From DASXTS01 sp036505275 (GTDB lineage Bacteria; Actinomycetota; Actinomycetes; Mycobacteriales; Pseudonocardiaceae), in the NCBI GenBank assembly GCA_036505275.1, contig DASXTS010000217.1, positions 1-19,677 of the forward strand: a stretch of 19,677 nucleotides of DNA, in the 5' to 3' direction. Position 1 is the stretch's first letter. The number at the start of each line of letters is the position of its first letter. Shown here in pieces: positions 1-7,206 of the stretch. The notes below the pieces were generated by a model that was not told the origin of the DNA, searched no databases, and saw nothing but the letters and a program-made list of their open reading frames with translations. The translations under genes were made by a program, and so were the position numbers.

Positions 1-63
1 CGGCCGCGCACGCCGTGGACACGGGCGCCGGGCACCGTGACGTGTCCACGGCGTGCGCGGCCG
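1..63. terminator. Perfect 23-bp inverted repeat (hairpin), probable terminator
   Basis: Positions 1-23 are the exact reverse complement of positions 41-63, with a 17-nt loop (24-40). The stem is almost all G/C. No T-run follows, which is common for actinobacterial terminators. The repeat starts at the first base of the window, so the arm may be longer than seen. It lies just before the first PH-domain gene, so it could end an upstream transcript from either strand. It could also be a protein-binding site or a recombination scar. The inverted repeat is seen directly; the terminator role is inference. Confidence 0.55.
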
Positions 64-85
64 CCGGTGCGGCAAGCTGGACGTC

Positions 86-634
86 GTGGGCACCGAGACG
101 GCCGAGCCGGCCGATACCGCCGAGACCATGGCCGGGATCTCGCCCGGGATCGCCGGACTGCGGCAGCCGGCGCATCGGGTGAGCCGCCGGGCGATCGCCT
201 GGTGGACGGTTCGGGCCCTGGTCGGCTGGCTGGTGCTCCTGCTGCCGGCGGTCGGCGCGGTGCTCGTGCTGCCCGAGCGGCCGGCCGGCGCGCTCGCGGC
301 GCTGGGGGTGCTGGTGCTGCTGGCCGCGGCGCACACGGCCGTGATGCCGCGGTGGCGCTACCACGTGCACCGCTGGGAGGCCACCGACGATGCGGTGTAC
401 ACCCAGGCCGGCTGGCTGAACCAGGAGTGGCGGGTGGCGCCGATGTCGCGCATCCAGACCGTGGACACCGAGCGCGGGCCCCTGCAGCAGGCGTTCGGGC
501 TGGCCACGGTCACCGTGACGACGGCGTCCGCGGCCGGGCCACTACGCATCGAGGGTCTCGACGTGCGCCTGGCCGGCCAGCTTGTCGAGCAGCTCACCGC
601 GACCACCCAGGCCATGCCCGGGGACGCCACGTGA
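86..634 (+). CDS. PH domain-containing membrane protein (YdbS-like)
   Basis: The 182-aa product has two hydrophobic membrane segments, at about residues 35-55 and 60-80, and then one bacterial PH (bPH_2, DUF304-type) domain. The typical core of that domain is visible: the WRYHVHRWEATDDAVYTQ strand, a WRVAPMSRIQTVDTERGPLQ segment and a GLATVTVTTASAAG strand. In Bacillus subtilis the related YdbS/YdbT pair is SigW-controlled and linked to tolerance of antimicrobial peptides; whether that applies here is inference. The start is uncertain: GTG 53 lies inside the hairpin arm, GTG 86 is used here, and ATG 128 is also possible. None has a good Shine-Dalgarno sequence. The stop overlaps the next start as GTGA, so the two genes are translationally coupled and their products probably act together in the membrane. 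Confidence 0.85.
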   Translation: MGTETAEPADTAETMAGISPGIAGLRQPAHRVSRRAIAWWTVRALVGWLVLLLPAVGAVLVLPERPAGALAALGVLVLLAAAHTAVMPRWRYHVHRWEATDDAVYTQAGWLNQEWRVAPMSRIQTVDTERGPLQQAFGLATVTVTTASAAGPLRIEGLDVRLAGQLVEQLTATTQAMPGDAT

Positions 635-2121
635 GCCAGGACGCCGACGTGGCGGGCACCGGGGGCTGGCTGCGGCTCGATCCGAGGATGCTCGCCGTCG
701 CACCGGTCCACGAGGTGGTCAGGTTCATCCCGCTCCTGATCGCCGCGGTGATCGCGGGCGGTCGCGGGGACCGCCAGTGGTGGCTGCTCAGCGCGTTGGG
801 CGCGGTGGTCGGCCTCGGCGTGCTCCGCTGGGTCACCACCCGCTACCGGGTCACGCCGCAACGCCTGGAGTTGCGCAGCGGACTGCTGTTCCGGCAGCAC
901 CGCTCGGTGCCACGCGACCGGATCCGCACCGTGGACGTGACGGCCAGGCCGCTGCATCGCATGTTCCGACTCGGCGTCCTGCGCATCGGCACCGGCCAGC
1001 ATGAACGCGGCAGGAACGGTGAGCTCACCCTGGACGCGGTGAGCATCGCGGAGGCGGAGCGGCTGCGCACCGCCCTGCTCGACCGCGGCACAGCGACTAT
1101 CACGCCGACCAGCACAGCGCAGGCCCCGGCCGAGGAAGGCATCGAGCTGGCCAGGCTGTCCTGGTCCTGGCTGCGATTCGCGCCGTTGACCGTGCTCGCC
1201 GTCGGCTCGGTCGGCGTGCTCTTCGGCGGTGTCTGGCAGCTGCTGGACGAGGCCGGCGTCGACGTCACCGACATCGGTGTGGTTCGCGATGCCGTCGACT
1301 GGCTGACCGGCCGCCCGGTCGGCGTGGTGGTCGTCGCCACGGCCGCGGTGCTGCTCGCGACCGGTGCGATCGGCGCGGTCGTGCTGTACATCGAGGCCTG
1401 GTGGGGCTACCGCCTCACCCGCGAGCCCGACGGCACCCTTCGGGTCAGCCGCGGCCTGCTGACCAGGCGGTCGGTGTCGCTCGAGGAGCGGCGGCTGCGC
1501 GGCGTCGAGGTTTCCGAGCCGCTGCTGCTGCGCGCCGGCCGCGGCGCGCGGCTCTCCGCCCTTGCCACCGGCTCCGGTAGCGGTCAACGCGGCGCCGACC
1601 GCAGCGCCCTGCTGCCGCCCGCGCCGCGCGCCGTGGCGCACCAGGTGGCCGCTGCCGTACTCCACAGGCCAGCCACGGAGCCGCCGACGACCCGCCCGCT
1701 GCGCCGGCATCCGCCGGCCGCGCTGCGCCGCAGGCTGGTGCGCGCCGTGGTCCCCGCCGCCCTGCTAGTGCTCGGGCTCGCGACCGCAGCGGCGAACGGG
1801 GCGCTGCCCTCCTGGCCGGCGGTGATCGTGGCCGCGATACTGCTGCCGTCCGCCGTCCTCCTCGCCCTCGACCGCTACCGAAACCTCGGTCACGCCGTGG
1901 CCGGCGAGCACCTGCTGGTGCGCGGCGGCTCCCTGGTGCGCCGGACGGTCGCGCTGCGCCGATCGGGGATCATCGGCTGGCGGGTCTCCCGGTCGGTGTT
2001 TCAGCGGGCCGCCGGCGTGGCCAGCGCAACTGCCGTGACCGCGGCCGGCGCCGGGGCATATGAGGTGCGCGACTGCGATCTGACGGCCGCAGGCGGGCTC
2101 GTGAGCAGAAACCACTACTAG
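631..2121 (+). CDS. PH domain-containing membrane protein (YdbT-like, three PH domains)
   Basis: The 496-aa membrane protein starts at GTG 631, overlapping the previous stop by 4 bp; the open frame upstream of this point is only a shadow of the first gene. It alternates membrane segments with bPH_2 domains. A hydrophobic pair at about residues 32-68 is followed by PH 1 (YRVTPQRLELRSGLLFRQ and the VPRDRIRTVDVTARPLHRMF segment). Membrane segments at about 185-210 and 230-260 precede PH 2 (YRLTREPDGTLRVSRGLLTR), and a segment at about 370-415 precedes the more diverged PH 3 near the C terminus. This layout matches YdbT-type partners of YdbS. The gene ends 16 bp from the convergent ligase gene. 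The molecular function is not known from sequence; a role in envelope stress or peptide resistance is by analogy. Confidence 0.87.
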   Translation: MSQDADVAGTGGWLRLDPRMLAVAPVHEVVRFIPLLIAAVIAGGRGDRQWWLLSALGAVVGLGVLRWVTTRYRVTPQRLELRSGLLFRQHRSVPRDRIRTVDVTARPLHRMFRLGVLRIGTGQHERGRNGELTLDAVSIAEAERLRTALLDRGTATITPTSTAQAPAEEGIELARLSWSWLRFAPLTVLAVGSVGVLFGGVWQLLDEAGVDVTDIGVVRDAVDWLTGRPVGVVVVATAAVLLATGAIGAVVLYIEAWWGYRLTREPDGTLRVSRGLLTRRSVSLEERRLRGVEVSEPLLLRAGRGARLSALATGSGSGQRGADRSALLPPAPRAVAHQVAAAVLHRPATEPPTTRPLRRHPPAALRRRLVRAVVPAALLVLGLATAAANGALPSWPAVIVAAILLPSAVLLALDRYRNLGHAVAGEHLLVRGGSLVRRTVALRRSGIIGWRVSRSVFQRAAGVASATAVTAAGAGAYEVRDCDLTAAGGLVSRNHY

Positions 2122-2137
2122 TGTCGCGTCGACGTAC

Positions 2138-3613
2138 TCACGACCGCCAGGTGTGTACCGGCTCGTTGGTGTGCATGTGCTCGGCGTATCGGCGGGTCAT
2201 CTCGCGCAGTGCGGTGCGCCGGTCGAGGTGCCGGTCGCGCTCCAGGGTCTGCACGGCTTCGACCTGCCAGGTCGCGCCGTTGCGGCCGGTCAGGCAGCGC
2301 TGCTCGATGATGCCGAGCAGCCGCTCGCGATCGTCCTGGTGCACGCCCCAGGCCTGCAGCCCCTGATGTGCCATCGGCAGCAGCCGGCGCAGCACGAGCT
2401 CCGTCGCCGGCACCTCGCCGAGCCCTGGCCAGTACAGCTTGGCCTCGATGCCGTGCCGCGCGGCCGTGTGGAAGTTCTCCTCCGCGGCCGAGAACGACAT
2501 CTGCGACCAGATCGGCCGGTCCTGGTCGACCAGCGCCCGCACCAACCCCCAGAACAGCGCCCCGTTGGCCATGACGTCGGCCACCGTCGGGCCGGCCGGT
2601 AGCACCCGGTTCTCCACTCGCAGGTGCGGCCGGCCACGCACCACGTCGTAGATCGGCCGGTTCCACCGGTAGATGGTGCCGTTGTGCAGTCGCAGCTCGC
2701 CCAGCTCAGGGGTGTCCCCGCGTTCGAGCACCCTGACCGGATCCTCCTCGTCGCACAGCGGCAACAGCGCGGGGAAGAACCGCACGTTCTCCTCGAACAG
2801 GTCGAAGATGGACGTGATCCACCGCTCGCCGAACCACACCCGCGGCCGCACGCCCTGCGCCTTCAGCTCGTCCGGCCTGGTGTCGGTGGCCTGCTCGAAC
2901 AGTGCGATCCTGGTCTCCGCCCAGAGCTGCTTGCCCCACAGGTAGGGCGAGTTGGCCCCGACTGCGATCTGCACGCCGGCAATGGCCTGGCTGGCGTTCC
3001 AGTATCTGCTGAACGTGTCCGGCGCGACCTGCAGGTGGCACTGCACGCTCGTGCACGCACTCTCTGGCGCCACCGAGTCGGCGTGGGTGAGCAACCGCTC
3101 CCCGCCGGAGATCGCGATCTCCAGGTCCTCGCCGCGGGCGGCGAAGATCTGCTCGTTCAGCAGGGCGTAGCGCGGGTTGGCCGAGAGCGTCTCGAGGTTC
3201 ATGTGCCGCTGCTGCAGCGTCGGCAGAATGCCGATCATCACGATGTGCGAGCCGATGCCGTTGGCCTTCTCCTCGGCGGCGTTCAGGCTGGCCCGCACGT
3301 GCTTCTCGAAGGTCACCAGGCCGCCGGTGGACAGCTGCTGCGGCGGGATATTGATCTCGATGTTGAACTGGCCGAGCTCGGTCTGGAAGGCCGGGTCGGC
3401 GATCGCGTCGAGCACCTCGGCGTTCTTCATCGCCGGCTCGCCTTTGTCGTCGACCAGGTTCAGCTCGATCTCCAGCCCGGCCATCGGCCGCTCGAAGTCG
3501 AACCTGGACTCCGCCAGCATCCTCGCGAACGTGTCCAGGCAGCGCCGGACCTTCTGCCGGAACCGCTGCCGGTCCTCACGGGTGAATACGGTTGCCTCGA
3601 CATCCTTGCCCAT
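2138..3613 (-). CDS. Glutamate--cysteine ligase family protein (GCS2)
   Basis: The 491-aa product belongs to the GCS2 carboxylate-amine ligase family. That family joins glutamate to an amine, classically cysteine, with ATP to form a gamma-glutamyl bond. The glutamate/Mg-binding strands are visible as GLEIELN (residues 46-52) and QFNIEINIPP (82-91), followed by SACTSVQCHLQV and the GANSPYLWGKQLWAETRIALFE region typical of the family. The ATG at 3613 has a GGGAGC ribosome-binding site. A 94-aa gene of unknown function lies 16 bp upstream on the same strand and is probably co-transcribed. Most actinomycetes make mycothiol rather than glutathione, and ergothioneine synthesis uses the related EgtA, so the true acceptor is open. 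No egtBCDE genes are nearby. The family call is strong; the substrate is inferred. Confidence 0.9.
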   Translation of the reverse strand: MGKDVEATVFTREDRQRFRQKVRRCLDTFARMLAESRFDFERPMAGLEIELNLVDDKGEPAMKNAEVLDAIADPAFQTELGQFNIEINIPPQQLSTGGLVTFEKHVRASLNAAEEKANGIGSHIVMIGILPTLQQRHMNLETLSANPRYALLNEQIFAARGEDLEIAISGGERLLTHADSVAPESACTSVQCHLQVAPDTFSRYWNASQAIAGVQIAVGANSPYLWGKQLWAETRIALFEQATDTRPDELKAQGVRPRVWFGERWITSIFDLFEENVRFFPALLPLCDEEDPVRVLERGDTPELGELRLHNGTIYRWNRPIYDVVRGRPHLRVENRVLPAGPTVADVMANGALFWGLVRALVDQDRPIWSQMSFSAAEENFHTAARHGIEAKLYWPGLGEVPATELVLRRLLPMAHQGLQAWGVHQDDRERLLGIIEQRCLTGRNGATWQVEAVQTLERDRHLDRRTALREMTRRYAEHMHTNEPVHTWRS

Positions 3614-3629
3614 CGGGCGCTCCCACGGG

Positions 3630-3914
3630 TCACTCGTCGTGCGGGTCGTCCACCAATGTGCCGCGCAGCGGGATCGCCTCGGCTCGCGACTGGTCCTGTG
3701 CGTACACGGTGCCCTCCGCGACCGACTCGGCGACCGCGGCCATGATCGTGAAGGCGGTCTTGATCAGCGTGCCAGCGCTCTTCTGCCCGATGTCGCCGCG
3801 CTGTTCAACCAGGACGCTGGCGGCGCCCTGCAGGCCGTACGCATTGCGCGCGATGCCCCTCGGCAGCGTCCCGGGGTACTGGCTGACCTCGGCGAACCCG
3901 TAGTGCGCACGCAT
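3630..3914 (-). CDS. Conserved-looking small protein of unknown function (94 aa)
   Basis: I do not recognise this protein. It reads MRAHYGFAEVSQYPG at the start and ends in an acidic DDPHDE tail. A moderately hydrophobic alanine-rich stretch (TLIKTAFTIMAAVAESVAEG) lies at about residues 51-70; it could be an amphipathic or short membrane helix. There is no clear signal peptide. Codon third positions are strongly G/C, as in its neighbours, which supports real coding. ATG 3914 is preferred over an upstream TTG at 3935 because the shorter form starts at an ATG; the ribosome-binding site is weak. It sits 16 bp before the GCS2 ligase on the same strand, so a shared transcript and a linked role are likely. 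It could be a spurious frame, but codon use argues against that. Confidence 0.6.
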   Translation of the reverse strand: MRAHYGFAEVSQYPGTLPRGIARNAYGLQGAASVLVEQRGDIGQKSAGTLIKTAFTIMAAVAESVAEGTVYAQDQSRAEAIPLRGTLVDDPHDE

Positions 3915-3992
3915 GCACCAAAGCCTGGCCCGCAACCGGCCGATCCGCCAGGCCAGACAGGGCGCTGTGCCGGTCGCGCCAAGGTGGCAGGG

Positions 3993-5558
3993 TCAACGGC
4001 TGCGACGGCGGGTGCCGAAGATCCCCCTGGTGATCTCCCGGCCGAGCGCGCTGGCCGCCGAGCGCAGGAACGAGCGGACCGCGGGGTTGCCGAGCACCTT
4101 CTCGGCCATGGACGGCTCGTCACGGGGCTCCGGCCGGGGCGGCTCGCCGGGCGGCGGCTCGGGACGCTGCGGCGGCGGGGGCGTTTGCTCGTGCTGGGTG
4201 GCGAGCCTGCGGCCGAGCATCTCGTAGGCCGACTCGCGGTCGATGGTCTGGCCGTACCTGGCGCGCAGGTCGGAGGACGCCGCGGCCTGCCTGATGGCCT
4301 CCGGGCCGATGCTGTCCATCAACGAGCGGGGTGCGCGCATCCTGGTCCAGGCCACCGGCGTGGGCGCGCCCCGCTCGGAGAGCACGGTGACCACGGCCTC
4401 GCCGGTACCCAGCGAGGTGAGCGCCTCCTCCAGGTCGTAGTGCGGCGTGGTCGGGTAGGTCTTCACCGTGGTGGCCAGCGCCTTCTGCTCGTTCGGCGTG
4501 AAGGCCCGCAACGCGTGCTGGATGCGCGCGCCCAGCTGGGAGAGCACGGCGTCCGGGATGTCGGTGGGCAGCTGGGTGCTGAAGAACACCCCGACGCCCT
4601 TGGAGCGGATGAGCTTGACGGTCTGCTCGATCTGCCGCAGGAACGCTCTGGATGCGTCGGCGAACAGCAGGTGCGCCTCGTCGAAGAAGAACACCAGCTT
4701 GGGCCTGTCCAGATCGCCCTCCTCGGGCAGCGTCTCGAACAGCTCGGCGAGCAGCCACATCAGAAAGGTGGAGAACAGCTGCGGCCGCGACATCAGCTCG
4801 CCCACCTCGAGCAGGCTGATCACGCCCCGGCCGTCGGCCACCCGCATGAGGTCGGCCGGGTCGAACTCCGGCTCGCCGAAGAACTCGTCGCCGCCCTGCG
4901 CCTCCAGGTTCACCAGCGCCCGCACGATCACCCCGGCCGTGGCCGGCGAGACGCCGCCGATGCCGCGCAGCTCGGCCCTGCCCTCGTCACTGGTCAGGTA
5001 CTGGATGACGGCGCGCAGGTCCTTGGAGTCCAGCAGCGGCAGGCCCTTGCCGTCGGCCCAATGGAAGATCAGCCCAAGGGTGGACTCCTGGGTGTCGTTG
5101 AGGCCGAGCACCTTGGACAGCAGGATCGGACCGAAGCCGGTGATGGTGGCCCGCACCGGCACGCCAACACCCGTAGTGCCCAGCGACAGGAACTGGGCGC
5201 CGAACGCCGCCGGCTGCCAGTCGTCGCCGGTGTCGGCGGCCCGCTGGGTGATCCGGTCGTTGGCCTGGCCAGCGCGGGTGAGGCCGGAGAGGTCACCCTT
5301 GACGTCGGCCAGCAGGGTGGGCACGCCGGCCGCGCTGAGCTGCTCGGCGAGCAGCTGCAGGGTCTTGGTCTTACCGGTTCCGGTGGCCCCCGCGACCAGG
5401 CCGTGCCGGTTGACCATCGCCAGCGGGATCCGCACCCGCGCGGCCGGGTCCACCCGGCCGTCGACCAGCACTGTGCCGAGCTCCAGCGCAGCGCCCTCGG
5501 TGGCATAGCCCTTGGCGATCACCTGCGCGGCCCCGGCCGCCGGCTCGTCGTCGCTCAC
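3993..5558 (-). CDS. HerA/YjgR-type ATPase (DUF853 helicase-like protein)
   Basis: The 521-aa P-loop ATPase belongs to the HerA-FtsK superfamily, DUF853 branch (E. coli YjgR). Walker A is GATGTGKT at residues 57-64 (Lys63). Walker B is LVFFFDEAHLLF with Asp293-Glu294. An FFSTQLPTDIPDAVLSQLG segment follows, as expected for the sensor/arginine-finger half of the family. A proline-rich linker at about 455-485 leads to a basic C-terminal tail ending GTRRRSR, perhaps for nucleic-acid contact. The GTG start has an excellent AAGGAGG site 5 nt upstream. The gene is divergent from orn with an 82-bp spacer. Family members are thought to be DNA-translocating ATPases, but the cellular role of DUF853 proteins is poorly defined. 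No NurA-like nuclease partner is present in the window. Confidence 0.92.
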   Translation of the reverse strand: MSDDEPAAGAAQVIAKGYATEGAALELGTVLVDGRVDPAARVRIPLAMVNRHGLVAGATGTGKTKTLQLLAEQLSAAGVPTLLADVKGDLSGLTRAGQANDRITQRAADTGDDWQPAAFGAQFLSLGTTGVGVPVRATITGFGPILLSKVLGLNDTQESTLGLIFHWADGKGLPLLDSKDLRAVIQYLTSDEGRAELRGIGGVSPATAGVIVRALVNLEAQGGDEFFGEPEFDPADLMRVADGRGVISLLEVGELMSRPQLFSTFLMWLLAELFETLPEEGDLDRPKLVFFFDEAHLLFADASRAFLRQIEQTVKLIRSKGVGVFFSTQLPTDIPDAVLSQLGARIQHALRAFTPNEQKALATTVKTYPTTPHYDLEEALTSLGTGEAVVTVLSERGAPTPVAWTRMRAPRSLMDSIGPEAIRQAAASSDLRARYGQTIDRESAYEMLGRRLATQHEQTPPPPQRPEPPPGEPPRPEPRDEPSMAEKVLGNPAVRSFLRSAASALGREITRGIFGTRRRSR

Positions 5559-5563
5559 CGTGA

Positions 5564-5570
5564 CCTCCTT
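5564..5570 (-). promoter_or_regulatory. Strong ribosome-binding site of the HerA-like gene
   Basis: The minus strand reads AAGGAGG here, 5 nt before the GTG start at 5558. It fixes that start codon. A TAGGCT hexamer on the minus strand at 5588-5593 could be the matching -10 element. Confidence 0.8.
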
Positions 5571-5627
5571 GCGTGTGACCGGGCGCGAGCCTAGTGCCGC
5601 TCATCCGGCGGTGACGGTCCGGCGCGC

Positions 5628-5633
5628 TAGTGT
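5628..5633 (+). promoter_or_regulatory. Probable -10 element of orn (leaderless transcript)
   Basis: TAGTGT fits the actinobacterial TANNNT -10 pattern and ends 7 nt before the GTG start of orn at 5641. The transcription start would therefore fall on or next to the first base of the start codon. No ribosome-binding site is visible before the GTG. No convincing -35 hexamer is seen at the expected distance. Confidence 0.5.
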
Positions 5634-5640
5634 CGCGGAC

Positions 5641-6273
5641 GTGACCGACCGGCTCGTGTGGATCGACTGCGAGATGACCGGGCTCGACCTCGGCAAGGAT
5701 GCGCTGATCGAGATCGCCGCCCTGATCACCGACGGTGAGTTGAACGTGCTCGGCCACGGGGTTGACCTGGTCATCCACGCCGACGACGAGCTGCTCGACT
5801 CGATGGCCGATGTGGTGCGCACCATGCACGCGCGCTCCGGGCTCACCGAGGCTGTCCGCCGATCCACCGTCACCGTTGCCGAGGCCGAGCGGGCCGTGCT
5901 CGACTACGTCAAGCGGTGGGTTCCCGAGCCGCGCACCGCGCCGCTGGCCGGCAACTCCATCGCCACGGACCGCGGCTTCATCGCCAGGGACATGCCCGAG
6001 CTCGACGCGCACCTGCACTACCGGATGGTCGATGTGTCGTCGGTCAAGGAACTGTGCCGCCGGTGGTACCCCCGCGTCTACTTCGCCCAGCCCGGCAAGG
6101 GGCTGTCGCATCGCGCGCTGGCCGACATCCGCGAGTCCATTCGCGAGCTGGCCTACTACCGGCGCACCGCGTTCGTGCCGCAGCCTGGTCCGAGCAGCGA
6201 GCAGGCCCAGGCGATGGCCGCCGAGATCCTCGCCGACACCTCCATCGGTGGCCCCGCCCCACAACCGCACTGA
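5641..6273 (+). CDS. orn: Oligoribonuclease
   Basis: This 210-aa DEDDh 3'-5' exoribonuclease degrades 2-5 nt RNAs, including pGpG, to mononucleotides. It is the last step of RNA turnover and of cyclic-di-GMP breakdown. The motifs are clear: LVWIDCEMTGLD with Asp9 and Glu11, IATDRGFIARDM with Asp110, and LSHRALADIRESIREL with His157 and Asp162. Length is slightly above the usual 180-200 aa because of a C-terminal extension after the AYYR region. GTG 5641 is chosen because the VTDRLVWIDCEMTG start aligns with the family. The open frame extends further upstream, but that part is non-homologous, and a TANNNT box 7 nt before GTG suggests a leaderless mRNA. A tRNA-His gene directly downstream is a common actinobacterial arrangement. 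Confidence 0.96.
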   Translation: MTDRLVWIDCEMTGLDLGKDALIEIAALITDGELNVLGHGVDLVIHADDELLDSMADVVRTMHARSGLTEAVRRSTVTVAEAERAVLDYVKRWVPEPRTAPLAGNSIATDRGFIARDMPELDAHLHYRMVDVSSVKELCRRWYPRVYFAQPGKGLSHRALADIRESIRELAYYRRTAFVPQPGPSSEQAQAMAAEILADTSIGGPAPQPH

Positions 6274-6302
6274 CGCGGTGCGGCCGGCGTCACCGCGCGC
6301 GC

Positions 6303-6308
6303 TACCAT
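6303..6308 (+). promoter_or_regulatory. Candidate -10 element for tRNA-His
   Basis: TACCAT matches TANNNT and lies about 30 nt before the mature 5' end of the tRNA, leaving a short 5' leader for RNase P. There is no clear -35 match, so the call rests on position and the hexamer alone. Confidence 0.35.
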
Positions 6309-6337
6309 TGCGCCCGTCGCCGCGGACAGTGGCGCGT

Positions 6338-6411
6338 GGTGGGTGTAGCTCAGCTGGTAGAGCACCGGGTTGTGGTCCCGGGTGTCGCGGGTTCAAGTCC
6401 CGTCACTCACC
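6338..6411 (+). tRNA. tRNA-His (anticodon GTG)
   Basis: A full cloverleaf is visible. The acceptor GTGGGTG (6339-6345) pairs with CACTCAC (6404-6410) with one G-T wobble. The D stem is GCTC/GAGC, the anticodon stem is CCGGG/CCCGG, and the T stem GCGGG/CCCGT encloses the loop TTCAAGT. The anticodon GTG is at 6372-6374. The extra G at -1 (6338) faces discriminator C73 (6411), the histidine identity pair. The following bases read CAA, so the CCA end appears not to be encoded. Confidence 0.95.
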
Positions 6412-6439
6412 CAACGAAACGTCAGGTCAGGGGCATAAT

Positions 6440-6606
6440 CGAGATGCTGGCCACCTGATCGCGGCCGGGTTCACCCTGGAGAAGACCCACCACGAGGTCG
6501 GCACCGCCGGTCAGGCCGAGATCAACTACAAGTACAGCACACTGTTGCACGCCACCGACGACCTGCAGCAGTACAAGGACACCGGAAGAACACCGCCTGG
6601 CAGGCG
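6440..6606 (+). pseudogene. Glutamine synthetase (glnA) relic
   Basis: From 6452 to 6577 one frame reads HLIAAGFTLEKTHHEVGTAG followed by QAEINYKYSTLLHATDDLQQ and YK. This is a hallmark internal block of type I glutamine synthetase, including the HHEVGTAGQAEIN signature. The expected next residues, KNTAWQA, appear at 6586-6606 but shifted by one base: 8 nt lie between the two lysine codons where 9 are expected. Just upstream, GAGATGCTGGCC may be the preceding stretch in a further frame. There is no start codon, no N-terminal beta-grasp domain and no catalytic core. It cannot encode an enzyme and is a small decayed piece, starting about 30 bp after tRNA-His. Confidence 0.8.
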
Positions 6607-6798
6607 CCGGCCGCACCGGTATTCGATGCTGCCGCGCAGGGCCTCGAGGCCGAGCGCGACGTCCGGGCTTTCATTTCGTTGCCCCATATCCGATCTCTGT
6701 CCGGTAAGCGCGACCTTCGCCACCGAGCACGGCGCGGTGTCGCAAGCCACCGACCGTTCCGCGATCGGCTGGTCACACTCCGTGTTGTCGAGTGAGCT
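6607..6798. other. Non-coding or decayed spacer between glnA relic and toxin gene
   Basis: I see no gene here on either strand. The frame that continues the relic's KNTAWQA stays open to a TGA at about 6793, but it has no family resemblance. The stretch around 6660-6715 is less GC-rich than its surroundings, consistent with decayed or imported sequence. Confidence 0.4.
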
Positions 6799-7206
6799 TC
6801 AGCCAAGGGCGACCACACGGGCCGTCAACCCGGGGAGTGCGCCGAACCGAGCGCGCTCATCGGTTGTGATGAGGGTCCGGCCGGTCGCTCGGGCCGTCGC
6901 GGCGATGATCAGATCGTGCGCCCCTCGCGGCTGCCCGAGCCGCTGGGTGTGCGCCAGCAGCTCAGCATGATGTCGTGCGACGGCTGGTCCGTAGTCCTCG
7001 ACCGGAAGGGCGGCAAGCACCTCGTCGAGGAATGCGCGTTGCGCGGCCTGCCGTGCACGATCATCATCACGCAGCACACCGGCGAGGTAATCGGCGACGG
7101 CCACCGCTGGCAGCGCCACGTCATCCTCGTCGGGCACTGCGGCAAGATCCACCTGTCCACGAACAGCAGCAACGAGGACTCCGGTGTCCAGCATCAGCCT
7201 CGCCAC
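6799..7206 (-). CDS. vapC: PIN-domain toxin (VapC-type ribonuclease)
   Basis: This 135-aa PIN-domain protein is the toxin of a type II toxin-antitoxin pair. VapC toxins are Mg-dependent ribonucleases that usually cut tRNA or rRNA. The acidic residues are in place: Asp7 in LMLDTGVLVAAVRG, Asp39 in VAVADYLAG (most relatives have Glu here), Asp98 in GAHDLIIAATA, and Asp116 in LITTDERARFG. The start may be GTG 7206, overlapping the antitoxin gene by 13 bp, or ATG 7194, which would overlap the antitoxin stop as TGATG and has a GCGAGG site. Either way the pair is translationally coupled and controlled by the antitoxin promoter. It lies in a region full of gene relics, typical for such modules. Confidence 0.9.
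   Translation of the reverse strand: MARLMLDTGVLVAAVRGQVDLAAVPDEDDVALPAVAVADYLAGVLRDDDRARQAAQRAFLDEVLAALPVEDYGPAVARHHAELLAHTQRLGQPRGAHDLIIAATARATGRTLITTDERARFGALPGLTARVVALG

Noticed and set aside
37..630. Long upstream extension of the second PH-domain reading frame
   Set aside because: It overlaps the first PH gene in another frame, is Arg/Ala/Gly-rich shadow translation, and the real start is GTG 631 coupled to the previous stop.
358..1710. 450-aa minus-strand open frame
   Set aside because: It is antisense to the PH-domain genes, low in complexity and without recognisable motifs.
2122..2137. Terminator between the convergent PH and ligase genes
   Set aside because: Only 16 bp separate the two stops and no hairpin is visible there.
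3177..5594. 805-aa plus-strand open frame
   Set aside because: It runs antisense across the GCS2 ligase and HerA-like genes and shows no family resemblance; long antisense frames are expected in GC-rich DNA.
6526..6750. 74-aa minus-strand open frame containing VAKVALTGQRSDMGQRNES
   Set aside because: Composition is less shadow-like than usual, but it overlaps the glnA relic antisense and has no ribosome-binding site or family I can name, so I do not call it a gene.
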